Source: Actinoplanes sp. NBRC 103695 (lineage in GTDB: Bacteria > Actinomycetota > Actinomycetes > Mycobacteriales > Micromonosporaceae). Taken from it: 64,000 bases of DNA. Below are positions 9,329-17,630 of this stretch, piece by piece. The notes under the pieces were generated by a model, which saw nothing but the letters and a program-made list of their open reading frames with translations, did no database searches and was not told the origin of the DNA. How positions within the stretch are numbered: the stretch's first letter is position 1; each line of letters starts with the position of its first letter. Location of the stretch: positions 485,101 to 549,100 of the forward strand of contig NZ_BSTL01000002.1 in assembly GCF_030269485.1 (NCBI RefSeq). The letters run 5' to 3'. The translations under genes and the position numbers were made by a program.

Positions 9329-10678
9329 ATGCGTCTCGCGGAGCTGCAGGGCCGGTCGGTGGCAGTCTGGGGTACAGGTCGGGAGGGCCGGGCCGCGGTG
9401 ACCGCGATCGCTCAGCACCACCCGGCGCGGTTGCTCGCGGTGGACGACAGCGCCAACTTCCTGTCGATCCCGTGGGAGGGCGAGCTCGCCGAGCTCGCGC
9501 CGCTGGCCGGTGGCGACCACGCGCAGGCCGCTCTGCTGGCGGCCGACGTGGTGGTCCGCTCGCCGGGCGTCCCGCAGACCCACCCCTGGATGGCTGAGCT
9601 GCGTGCCCGTGGCGTGACGGTGACCGGCGGCAGCGCGCTGTGGATGGCCGAGCACGCCGCCCGCACCGTGGGCGTGACGGGGTCGAAGGGCAAGAGCACC
9701 ACCGCCAGCCTGATCAGCCACCTGCTGGCGGCGGCCGGCCGGCCGAACGTCTTCGGCGGCAACATCGGCGTCCCGCTGCTCGACCTGCCGCCCGCCGAGC
9801 TGTACGTGCTGGAGCTCTCCAGTTACCAGTGCGCGGACCTGGCCGACTCGCCCCGGACCGCGGTGGTCACGTCGCTGTTCCCGGAGCATCTGGACGCGCA
9901 CGGCGGCGAGCGCGAGTACTACCGCGACAAGTTGAACATCCTCGCCCACAGTCCGGAACTGATCGTCGTGAACGGTGCCGACGAGCGGCTCATGGCCGAG
10001 GTCGCGGGGCTCACCGACGCGAACGGGTTCGGCCCGATCCCGGCGGGCGCCGACGACTCCCGCTTCCGGGTCGAGGCCGACGGCGCGGTGTGGTGCAGCG
10101 ACGATCCGCTCTTCCCCCGCTCGTACTTCAAGCCGCGCGGGGTGCACAACGGCCGCAACCTCTGCGTCGCGCTCGCGGTGCTCGACGGTATGGGGGTCGA
10201 CACGCACGACCCCGATCTCGCCGCCGCGGTCGAGACCTACGAGGGGCTGCCGCACCGGCTCGCCGAGATCGAGGACCCGTCCGGGCTGACCTTCGTCGAC
10301 GATACGCTGTCCACGAGTCCGTACTCCGCCATGCACGCGATCGACGCATACCAGGGGCGACCGCTGACCGTACTGGTCGGCGGGACCGACCGGGGCCTGG
10401 ACTACGCGCCGCTGCGCGAGCACCTCCGCGGTCTGGAGCTGACCGTGATCGGCATCCCGGACAGCGGGCCGCGCATCGTGGCCGAGCTCGCCGGCCTGCC
10501 TGCCGTGCGCACCGAGGTGGCCGACGACCTGCCGGCCGCGGTGCTCCTGGCTCGCAAGGTCACGCCCGAGGGCGGCGTCGTGCTGCTCTCGCCGGCCGCC
10601 CCGAGCTACGGGCGGTACCGCAACTTCGAGCACCGTTCCGAGGTCTTCGCGCAGGCGATCCGCGACAGCGCCGTCTGA
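9329..10678 (+). CDS. murD2: UDP-MurNAc-L-alanine--L-glutamate ligase
   Basis: A 449-residue Mur ligase. The ATP-binding loop GVTGSKGKSTTASL sits near residue 113, the central domain has SLFPEHLDAHG, and the C-terminal domain has VDDTLSTSP. It belongs to the MurD2 branch, which adds L-Glu rather than D-Glu to UDP-MurNAc-L-Ala; MurL then inverts the residue. Specificity is inferred from divergent pairing with murL. The ATG at 9329 is preferred; a GTG two codons earlier is possible. Only 36 bases separate it from murL, so both starts share one compact promoter region and may have short leaders or none. A hairpin 36 bases after the stop is a candidate terminator. Confidence 0.88.
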   Translation: MRLAELQGRSVAVWGTGREGRAAVTAIAQHHPARLLAVDDSANFLSIPWEGELAELAPLAGGDHAQAALLAADVVVRSPGVPQTHPWMAELRARGVTVTGGSALWMAEHAARTVGVTGSKGKSTTASLISHLLAAAGRPNVFGGNIGVPLLDLPPAELYVLELSSYQCADLADSPRTAVVTSLFPEHLDAHGGEREYYRDKLNILAHSPELIVVNGADERLMAEVAGLTDANGFGPIPAGADDSRFRVEADGAVWCSDDPLFPRSYFKPRGVHNGRNLCVALAVLDGMGVDTHDPDLAAAVETYEGLPHRLAEIEDPSGLTFVDDTLSTSPYSAMHAIDAYQGRPLTVLVGGTDRGLDYAPLREHLRGLELTVIGIPDSGPRIVAELAGLPAVRTEVADDLPAAVLLARKVTPEGGVVLLSPAAPSYGRYRNFEHRSEVFAQAIRDSAV

Positions 10679-10714
10679 CCAGGCGCCGGGTAACACGCTC
10701 GACTCTTCGTTTCA

Positions 10715-10739
10715 CCCGATCGGTTCTTGGCTGATCGGG
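10715..10739 (+). terminator. Candidate terminator hairpin after murD2
   Basis: CCCGATC (10715-10721) and GATCGGG (10733-10739) form a 7-bp stem with an 11-base loop, 36 bases after the murD2 stop. There is no clear U-tract, so termination strength is uncertain. Confidence 0.45.
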
Positions 10740-10871
10740 CGTTCGGTCGATCCCAAATCATGACACTTGCCGTCGTCTCGGACTAACGGACGGTAAGGAA
10801 TCTTTGCGGATTCATGGCCGTGAACCGACGCCGCTGTAACACGGATTCACCGTCGTTGATCAGGTCACAGT

Positions 10872-10921
10872 TTGAAAACTTCAACCAGATTCTTGACAGG
10901 AAGGGGTGATTAGTAAGAACT
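10872..10921 (+). promoter_or_regulatory. AT-rich promoter/operator region before the MurR/RpiR gene
   Basis: The stretch is clearly more AT-rich than its surroundings. It contains an inverted repeat TTGAA-N3-TTCAA at 10872-10884, a perfect -35-like TTGACA at 10893-10898, and GTAA/TTAC arms starting near 10913. RpiR-family proteins often bind such A/T palindromes, so autoregulation is plausible. No convincing -10 hexamer at 17-bp spacing is visible. Confidence 0.4.
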
Positions 10922-10963
10922 TTTACCGCGACAGTTAACACTCCTTCCTGAAGGGCGGGCCAC

Positions 10964-11911
10964 ATGGTCGAGCCGGCGGTGGACGGTGCGGCACCAGCCG
11001 TGATCGTCCATGCCTCAGGGATGAACGGATCGGACGGCGTGCTCGTACGCGTCCGGACGCTTCTCCCGGAGTTCACCGGCGCCCTCCAACGGGTCGCGGA
11101 GCACGTGCTCACCGACCCGGCGGCCGCCTCCCGCGCCACGATCGTGGAACTGGCCGAGCGCAGCGGCACCTCACCCGCGACGATCACCCGGTTCTGCCGG
11201 GCGCTCGGCTTCGACGGGTACGCCGACCTGCGGCTGGGCATCGCCGCGGAAACCGGCCGCGCGCGGTCCGCCGGATGGACCGTCGACATCGGACGCGAGA
11301 TCCAGCCGGGCGACCCGCTGGAGCGCGTCCTCGGTCAGATCATGGCCGCCGACACCCGCGCCATGCACGACACCGCCGAGCTCCTCGACCTCGCCGAGGT
11401 CGAACGCGCCGCCGGCGCGATCGCCGCGGCCACCCGGGTGAACATCTTCGGCGCCAGCGGCAGCGCGCTGGTCGGCGAGGAGATGCAGTTCAGCCTGCAC
11501 CGCATCGGGGTGCCCGCGTGGGCCTGGACCGACGTCCACAACGGACTCGCCAGCGCCGCGCTCTCCCGGGCCGGCGACGTCGCGCTGGGCATCTCGCACT
11601 CCGGCGAGACCGGCGAGACCATCGAGCTGCTCGCCGAGGCCAGCAGCCGCGGCGCCACCACCATCGCGCTGACCAGCTTCCCGCGCTCGCCGCTCGCCGA
11701 GCTCGCGGACATCGTGCTGGTCACCGCCACCCAGGCGACCACCTTCCGGCCGGACGCGCTCTCCGCGCGCCACCCCCAGCTGGTCGTCCTCGACCTCCTC
11801 TATGTCGCCGTCGCGCAGCGGACCCACGAACGTTCGCATGCCGCGTTCCAGCGCACCGCCCAAGCCGTCAGCGGACACAAAGCCGCCAAGGACGGGAGCA
11901 GCACGCCATGA
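10964..11911 (+). CDS. MurR/RpiR-family transcriptional regulator with SIS domain
   Basis: A 315-residue regulator. An N-terminal HTH_6 domain covers about residues 25-105 (ELAERSGTSPATITRFCRALGFDGY is the DNA-binding part), and a C-terminal SIS phosphosugar-binding domain covers about 140-280 (FGASGSALVGEEMQ, ISHSGETGETIELL). SIS domains of this family sense phosphorylated sugars such as MurNAc-6-P or GlcNAc-6-P. The gene lies 58 bases before a DasA-like binding protein gene and ahead of two importers, so it likely controls amino-sugar uptake in response to an internal sugar phosphate (inference). The ATG at 10964 follows AAGGGCGGG. Confidence 0.88.
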   Translation: MVEPAVDGAAPAVIVHASGMNGSDGVLVRVRTLLPEFTGALQRVAEHVLTDPAAASRATIVELAERSGTSPATITRFCRALGFDGYADLRLGIAAETGRARSAGWTVDIGREIQPGDPLERVLGQIMAADTRAMHDTAELLDLAEVERAAGAIAAATRVNIFGASGSALVGEEMQFSLHRIGVPAWAWTDVHNGLASAALSRAGDVALGISHSGETGETIELLAEASSRGATTIALTSFPRSPLAELADIVLVTATQATTFRPDALSARHPQLVVLDLLYVAVAQRTHERSHAAFQRTAQAVSGHKAAKDGSSTP

Positions 11912-11969
11912 GACACCTGATGTCCACCCACATAAATCGCGCACCCGACAAGACCCCTCTGGAGGAACC

Positions 11970-13265
11970 GTGAAGCGCAAGATCGCGCTCGCCGCGGCAC
12001 TCACCGCCGCGCTGCTCGCAGCGGCGTGTGGCAATGACAGCAGCAACAGCGGCACGCCGGACGCCAACGCGTCGGTCGACGGCAAGGGCAAGACCCTGAA
12101 GGTCTGGCTCATGGTCGACGCCCAGTCCGGCTGGAAGAACGTCGTCGACCAGGCCAACGAGCGCTTCACCGCGGCCACCGGCGCCCAGGTGCAGATCGAC
12201 TACCAGCAGTGGGGCGACCACCTGGCCAAGGTCGACGCCACGCTGGCCGGCTCCGAGGTTCCGGACGTCATGGAGCTCGGCAACACCGAGATGCCCAAGT
12301 ACGTGTTCAACGGCGCCTTCCACGAGCTGGACAAGGCCCAGTACGAGAACTCGGCGACCTGGCTGACCGGCCTCTCCGCCCCGTGCGAGTTCGAGGGCAA
12401 GACCTGGTGCGTGCCCTACTACGCCGGCGCTCGGGTGCTGATCTACAACACCGACCTGTTCACCAAGGCCGGTCTGCAGCCGCCGAAGACCTACGCCGAC
12501 GTGGTCACCGCCGCCAAAACGCTGAAGGAGAAGAACCCCGGCGCCAAGTTCTCCGGCTTCTACGCCCCCGGCGCGCACCAGTACATGGGTCTCGCCTGGG
12601 CCGTCAGCGGTGGCGGCACGATCGCCAAGCAGGAGGGCGACAAGTGGGTCGGCACCCTCTCCGACCCGAAGGTGCAGGAGGGCCTGACGAAGTGGAAGGA
12701 GATCACCTCCTACTCGTCCGGTGACAAGACCAAGAACGAGCAGGACCAGTCGGCCATCTTCGCGCAGGGCACGAGCGGCATGATGTACGGCGCGGGCTGG
12801 GAGGCCAGCTCGGCGCAGGAGCAGCCGAAGGACCCCAACGACCCGGCGTCGGCGAAGGTCAAGACCAAGGTGGCCGGCAAGGTCGCCACGGTCGCCATGC
12901 CGGAGGTCCCGTCCTTCCTCGGTGGGTCGAACGTCGGCATCGCCGCCAAGGCGCCGAACCCCGAACTGGCCGCGCAGTGGATCAAGATCTTCACCGACAC
13001 CAAGTCGCAGGAGCTCCTGATCGAGAAGGGCGCGCTGCCCAACGCGACCAGCCTGCTCGACAAGGCCGCCGCCAAGGAGGGCAACGAGGCCAGCGCTCAG
13101 GCCGCGAAGAACAGCTTCTTCGTCCCGATGGCGCCGAAGTGGGCCGAGGTCGAGTCGGCCAACGTGATCCAGCAGATGCTGGTCAGCATCGCCACCGGCA
13201 AGGCCACCGTGGCGGACGCGACCAAGAAGGCCGACGACCAGATCAACACCATCCTCAACAGCTGA
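11970..13265 (+). CDS. DasA-like sugar ABC transporter substrate-binding lipoprotein
   Basis: A 431-residue lipoprotein with a basic start, a hydrophobic h-region and lipobox LLAAAC (Cys near residue 20). It is followed by a family-1 binding fold (LKVWLMVDAQSGW, VMELGNTEMPKYV, YNTDLFTKAGL). The VWLM and GNT.MPKY patterns resemble DasA, the N,N'-diacetylchitobiose-binding protein of Streptomyces, from memory only; other oligosaccharides are possible. GTG at 11970 is supported by GGAGG 4 bases upstream. It follows the RpiR regulator and precedes two permease genes. A strong hairpin separates it from them. Confidence 0.85.
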   Translation: MKRKIALAAALTAALLAAACGNDSSNSGTPDANASVDGKGKTLKVWLMVDAQSGWKNVVDQANERFTAATGAQVQIDYQQWGDHLAKVDATLAGSEVPDVMELGNTEMPKYVFNGAFHELDKAQYENSATWLTGLSAPCEFEGKTWCVPYYAGARVLIYNTDLFTKAGLQPPKTYADVVTAAKTLKEKNPGAKFSGFYAPGAHQYMGLAWAVSGGGTIAKQEGDKWVGTLSDPKVQEGLTKWKEITSYSSGDKTKNEQDQSAIFAQGTSGMMYGAGWEASSAQEQPKDPNDPASAKVKTKVAGKVATVAMPEVPSFLGGSNVGIAAKAPNPELAAQWIKIFTDTKSQELLIEKGALPNATSLLDKAAAKEGNEASAQAAKNSFFVPMAPKWAEVESANVIQQMLVSIATGKATVADATKKADDQINTILNS

Positions 13266-13271
13266 CCACCG

Positions 13272-13308
13272 GCGCCGCCCGCCCGTCCCTGACGCGGGCG
13301 GGCGGCGC
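13272..13308 (+). promoter_or_regulatory. Strong intercistronic hairpin between binding-protein and permease genes
   Basis: A perfect 14-bp GC stem (13272-13285 with 13295-13308) and a 9-base loop begin 6 bases after the binding-protein stop. There is no U-tract. Such structures in ABC operons stabilise the upstream mRNA or cause partial termination, giving more binding protein than permease; that role is inferred here. Confidence 0.7.
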
Positions 13309-13341
13309 ACCGGTGATCCTCCAGGGAGAGGAAGAGATCTG

Positions 13342-14322
13342 ATGTCCGTCGCCTCACCGTCAGCTCCGGCGCGGCCCACACCGCCCGGGCCGCCGGCGCC
13401 CGGCGCACACGTCCGACGCAAGCGGCGTTCGAGCACCTCCAGCGGCCTCGTGCCGTACGCGCTCGCCCTGCCCGCGCTGTTCCTGCTGTTCGCGCTGCTC
13501 GGTTATCCGATGGTCCGGATGGTCGTGTTGTCGTTCCAGAACATGCGGCTGCGGGAGCTCTTCGCCGGGCTCACCCCGCCGTGGGTCGGTCTCGACAACT
13601 ACACCAAGGTCCTCACCGACAGCGTGTTCTGGACCGTGGCGCTGCGCACGACGGTCTTCACCGTCGTCTCGGTCGCGCTCACCGTGACCATCGGCCTGGC
13701 CGTGGCGATGCTCATGCGCCGGGTCGCGCCGAGCATCCGGATCGCCATGATCGTCGTGATGATGTTCGTCTGGGCGATGCCGCAGCTGGTCGCCACGCAG
13801 ATCTTCCGCTGGCTGGTGGACGCCGACTTCGGCGTGATCAACTACCTGCTCACGTTGATCGGCCTGGACTACGAGAGCCACAGCTGGTTCGCCGAACCGC
13901 TCGAGGGCTGGGCCGTGATCACCTCGCTGGTGGTCTGGGCCGGCATCCCGTTCATCGCGATCACCCTGAACGCCGGGCTGACCCAGGTGCCCAAGGAGCT
14001 CATCGAGGCCGCCACGGTCGACGGCGCCTCGCCCTGGCAGGCATTCCGCAACATCACGTTGCCGATCCTGAAACAGCTGATCGTCATCGTGACCACGTTG
14101 TCGGCGATCTGGAACTTCGGCCTGTTCACCCAGCCCTGGGTGATCCGGGACGGCCGGCCCAGCTCCGACTACCAGACCCTGGCCACGTACGCGTACAGCA
14201 CCGCCTTCAAGACCAACAACTACAGCCTCGGCTCGGCGATCTCGGTGATCACCGTGATCCTCCTGGCCGCCGTGATGGTGTTCTACATCCGGCAGATGTT
14301 CAAGATCGGAGACGTGGACTGA
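13342..14322 (+). CDS. Sugar ABC transporter permease, MalF type
   Basis: A 326-residue inner-membrane protein with a Pro-rich cytoplasmic N-terminus (about 1-40) and six hydrophobic helices. The EAA loop that docks the ATPase reads ELIEAATVDGASPWQAFRNITLP near residues 213-236. It forms the channel with the next gene's product for the DasA-like binding protein. An AGGGAGAGGAAGAG purine run stands just before the ATG. The stop overlaps the next start (TGATG), indicating coupled translation. No ATPase gene accompanies this system. Confidence 0.9.
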   Translation: MSVASPSAPARPTPPGPPAPGAHVRRKRRSSTSSGLVPYALALPALFLLFALLGYPMVRMVVLSFQNMRLRELFAGLTPPWVGLDNYTKVLTDSVFWTVALRTTVFTVVSVALTVTIGLAVAMLMRRVAPSIRIAMIVVMMFVWAMPQLVATQIFRWLVDADFGVINYLLTLIGLDYESHSWFAEPLEGWAVITSLVVWAGIPFIAITLNAGLTQVPKELIEAATVDGASPWQAFRNITLPILKQLIVIVTTLSAIWNFGLFTQPWVIRDGRPSSDYQTLATYAYSTAFKTNNYSLGSAISVITVILLAAVMVFYIRQMFKIGDVD

Positions 14323-15221
14323 TGGCCGCCGTCGCCCCCGTCGTACCCATACGCAAACGCCGCCGCCGCCCGATCGACAGCGACACCGTCACGGTCGGCC
14401 GGAGCAGGGCCGGCACGCTGTTCGCGAACCTGGCCGCCATCGGGTTCATCGTGGTCATGGCGTTCCCGGTCTACTGGGTGCTGAACACCGCGTTCAAGCC
14501 GTCCAACGAGATCCTCCGGTTCGAGCCGACGTTCATCCCGAACAGCCCGACGTTCGACAACTTCAAGTCGGCGTTCAACGCGCCGTTCTTCCAGCAGGAC
14601 CTGCTCAACAGTGTGATCATCACGCTGGGTGCGGTGGCCGGTGCGATCGTGGTCGGCTTTCTGGCCGCGCTGGCGATCGCCCGGTTCCAGTTCTACGGCC
14701 GGAAGGCGATCATTCTGGTCGTCCTCGGCGTGCAGATGGTTCCGCTGGTCGCGCTGCTCATTCCGCTCTACCTGATGATGCAGGGCTTCGGGCGGACCAA
14801 GGAGCTGCCTGGGGTGATCATTGTCTATATCGTGCTGATCCTGCCGTACACCGTCTGGACCCTGCGTGGTTTCATTTCCGGGATCCCGCGCGAGCTGGAC
14901 GAGGCCGCGCTGATCGACGGCTGCACGCGTGCGCAGGTGTTCTGGCGGATCATTCTGCCGCTCACTGGTCCCGGTTTGGTCGCAACGTCCGTGTACGGCT
15001 TCATTCAGGCGTGGAACGAGTTCATCATCATCAACACGTTCAACGATCAGGCTCAGCAGAACCTGATGGCTTGGCTGCTGCAGAACCAGACGCAACGAGG
15101 GACGTTCTGGGGACCGCTGATGGCCGGGTCGATCCTGACCGCGATTCCGGTGGTGATCTTCTTCCTCATCATCCAGCGCAACATCGCGACCGGCCTCACC
15201 GCCGGCGCGGTGAAGGGCTGA
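14322..15221 (+). CDS. Sugar ABC transporter permease, MalG type
   Basis: A 299-residue membrane protein with about six helices after a basic N-terminus (PIRKRRRRP). The EAA motif is RELDEAALIDGCTRAQVFWRIILP near residues 188-211, and the C-terminus GLTAGAVKG is typical of MalG-like permeases. The ATG overlaps the stop of the partner permease. Together they should import the oligosaccharide captured by the 11970 lipoprotein, energised by an ATPase encoded elsewhere. The C-terminus is also nearly the same as that of the second system's MalG-type permease at 17631. Confidence 0.9.
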   Translation: MAAVAPVVPIRKRRRRPIDSDTVTVGRSRAGTLFANLAAIGFIVVMAFPVYWVLNTAFKPSNEILRFEPTFIPNSPTFDNFKSAFNAPFFQQDLLNSVIITLGAVAGAIVVGFLAALAIARFQFYGRKAIILVVLGVQMVPLVALLIPLYLMMQGFGRTKELPGVIIVYIVLILPYTVWTLRGFISGIPRELDEAALIDGCTRAQVFWRIILPLTGPGLVATSVYGFIQAWNEFIIINTFNDQAQQNLMAWLLQNQTQRGTFWGPLMAGSILTAIPVVIFFLIIQRNIATGLTAGAVKG

Positions 15222-15276
15222 CCTGCAATAACCCCTTTTCCGTACGAAGCACGAGCACCACCAGCGAGGAGTAACA

Positions 15277-16674
15277 ATGAGCGACATTTTTGCCCGGCCC
15301 GAGGTCGACCGGCGCACGCTGCTGCGTCGTGCCGCGGCCGTGGGCCTGATGGCGACGCCGGCGGCCGGACTGCTGAGCGCCTGCGTGGGCGGCGGCGAGG
15401 AGAAGACCCAGGACCAGGCCGAGGGTACGAAGAGCGACACCAACCCGCTGGGCGTCGACGCCAAGGCGCCGCTCGAGGTCATCATCTTCAACGGCGGCCT
15501 GGGCAGCAAGTACGCCACCGACGTGCACATCCCGTCGTACAAGAAGGCCTTCCCCACCGCCGAGGTGAAGTTCTCCGAGACGCAGGAGATCGGCAAGGTC
15601 GTCCAGCCCCGGATCAACGCCGGTGACCCGCCGGACATGGTCAACAACGCCGGCGCCGGCCTGATGGACATGGCCGCGATCGTCAAGGCGGGCCAGGCCC
15701 AGGACCTCACCGACCTGTTCGCCGCCCCGTCGGTGGACATCCCGGGCAAGACGGTCAAGGACACCCTGGTCCCCGGCGCGTACGAGCAGGGCCTCTTCGA
15801 CGGCAAGCCGTACGTGCTCAACTACGCGTTCACCGTGTACGGCCTCTGGTACAACAAGGCGCTGTTCACCAAGAACAACTGGACGCTGCCGAAGACCTGG
15901 GCCGAGTTCACCACCCTGCTCGGCACGATCAAGGCCGCGGGCGTCACCCCGTTCGCGTACGCCGGGGCCAACGCGCCCTACTACATGTACCTGGCGATCC
16001 TGACCAGCGCCGCGAAGATCGGTGGCACCGAGCTCCTCAAGGCGCTGGACGAGAACGCGGACGGCGCGTGGGAGGCGCCGGCGATCAAGCAGGCCGCCGC
16101 CGCGTGGGCCGAGATCGGCGCCAAGTTCTCCGACAAGAAGTTCAAGGGCCTGCGGCACACCGAGGTCCAGCTGCAGCAGAACCAGGACAAGGTCGCCTTC
16201 TACCCGTGCGGCTCCTGGCTGGAGAACGAGCAGGCAAAGGACACCCCGGCCGGCTTCGAGTACGCGGTCATCCCGCTCCCGTCGGTCACCGGCGCGGACA
16301 AGCTCCCGCAGACCGCGATCTACGCGGCGGCCGGCGAGATGTACTACGCCTCCAGCAAGGGCAAGAACCCGCGCGGCGGCATGGAGTACCTGCGTCACAT
16401 GCTCTCCAAGGAGGGCGCGGCCGGCTTCACCAAGCTGACCAAGGTGCTCACCGTCGTACAGGGCGCGGCCGACGGCCTGACCATCTCGCCCGGCCTGACC
16501 AGCGGCAACGAGCTGCTCAAGGGCGCCGGCTCGGACTTCTTCGGCTACCGCTGGCCGGACCTGTACAAGAAGCTCGACGTCGAGGTCCAGGCCGCGACCA
16601 ACCAGCTGATGTTCGACGGCGGCACGGCCGACCAGTTCGTCACCCGGATCGCCAAGGTGGCCAAGGCCGTCTAG
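15277..16674 (+). CDS. ngcE: NgcE-like N-acetylglucosamine/chitobiose-binding lipoprotein
   Basis: A 465-residue binding protein. Its N-terminus carries a twin-arginine-like RRTLLRRAAAVGLMATP followed by lipobox LLSAC, which is the layout of NgcE proteins. Internal stretches such as LWYNKALFTKNNWTLPKTW and SAAKIGG also fit that family. NgcE of Streptomyces binds GlcNAc and chitobiose; the assignment rests on remembered family features. The ATG at 15277 follows GAGGAG at good spacing. The gene sits 55 bases after the first importer and leads its own permease pair, so two related uptake systems lie in tandem. Confidence 0.8.
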   Translation: MSDIFARPEVDRRTLLRRAAAVGLMATPAAGLLSACVGGGEEKTQDQAEGTKSDTNPLGVDAKAPLEVIIFNGGLGSKYATDVHIPSYKKAFPTAEVKFSETQEIGKVVQPRINAGDPPDMVNNAGAGLMDMAAIVKAGQAQDLTDLFAAPSVDIPGKTVKDTLVPGAYEQGLFDGKPYVLNYAFTVYGLWYNKALFTKNNWTLPKTWAEFTTLLGTIKAAGVTPFAYAGANAPYYMYLAILTSAAKIGGTELLKALDENADGAWEAPAIKQAAAAWAEIGAKFSDKKFKGLRHTEVQLQQNQDKVAFYPCGSWLENEQAKDTPAGFEYAVIPLPSVTGADKLPQTAIYAAAGEMYYASSKGKNPRGGMEYLRHMLSKEGAAGFTKLTKVLTVVQGAADGLTISPGLTSGNELLKGAGSDFFGYRWPDLYKKLDVEVQAATNQLMFDGGTADQFVTRIAKVAKAV

Positions 16675-16714
16675 GCCCTGGTCAGATCACCTGTAAGCCC
16701 GTAGGAAGGACGCC

Positions 16715-17620
16715 ATGCGGCACGGCAAGTACCCCTTCATCATCGGTTTCCTTGTCGTGCCGGTGGCTCTTTACGTGACCTTCGTGGTCGCGGCGTACGT
16801 CCAGACGTTCCAGCTGGCGTTCACCGACTGGTCCGGTCTGGGGCCGATCTCGTACGTCGGGTTCGAGAACTTCGTCACCATGTGGAACGACTCGTTGTTC
16901 TGGCGCTCCGTCCAGCACAACCTGTTCGTCCTGCTGGTGCTGCCGATCATCACGATCGCCCTGGCCCTGGTGTTCGCGTTCCTGCTGAACGTCGGCGGCG
17001 GGCACAAGGGTGGCACCACCCGCGGCGTCTGGGGCTCCAAGCTCTACCGGGTGCTGTTCTTCTTCCCGCAGCTCCTGGCCCTGGCCATCGTCGCGGTGAT
17101 CTTCGGCCGGGTCTACTCGCCGGACGAGAGCGGCCTGATCAACGGGCTGCTCCCGTCCGGGTCGGAGCCGATCCTCTTTCTGGCCGACGGCAACATCGCG
17201 CTGATCAGCATCGTCGCGGTGCTGGTCTGGCAGTCGGTCGGCTTCTACGTGGTGCTCTTCTCGGCGGGCATGGGCTCCATCTCGACGGAGATCTACGAGG
17301 CCGCGGCGATCGACGGCGCCAACCGGGTCACGCTGTTCTTCCGGATCACCGTCCCGCTGCTCTGGCAGACCATCCAGGTCGCCTGGGTCTACCTGGGCAT
17401 CGCGGCGTTTGACTGCTTCGCGCTGGTCAACATCATGTCCGTGGAGCGCGGCGGCCCGGACGGCGCCACCTCGGTGCTGAGCCTGATGATCTACCGCAAC
17501 GCGTTCGAGTTCTCCCAGGCCGGCTACGCGTCGGCGCTGGGCGTGTCGTTGTTCATCCTGACCCTGGCGTTCGCCGCGCTGACCCTCCGGGTCACCCGCC
17601 GCGACGCCGTCGAGATGTGA
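16715..17620 (+). CDS. ngcF: NgcF-like sugar ABC transporter permease
   Basis: A 301-residue protein with about six membrane helices and the EAA motif EIYEAAAIDGANRVTLFFRITVP (about residues 193-215). It starts at an ATG with GTAGGAAGG upstream, 40 bases after ngcE. Compared with the first importer's MalF-type permease it lacks the long Pro-rich N-terminus. It should pair with the following NgcG-like protein to move GlcNAc or chito-oligosaccharides inward. Confidence 0.78.
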   Translation: MRHGKYPFIIGFLVVPVALYVTFVVAAYVQTFQLAFTDWSGLGPISYVGFENFVTMWNDSLFWRSVQHNLFVLLVLPIITIALALVFAFLLNVGGGHKGGTTRGVWGSKLYRVLFFFPQLLALAIVAVIFGRVYSPDESGLINGLLPSGSEPILFLADGNIALISIVAVLVWQSVGFYVVLFSAGMGSISTEIYEAAAIDGANRVTLFFRITVPLLWQTIQVAWVYLGIAAFDCFALVNIMSVERGGPDGATSVLSLMIYRNAFEFSQAGYASALGVSLFILTLAFAALTLRVTRRDAVEM

Positions 17621-17630
17621 GGGGAGCTCG

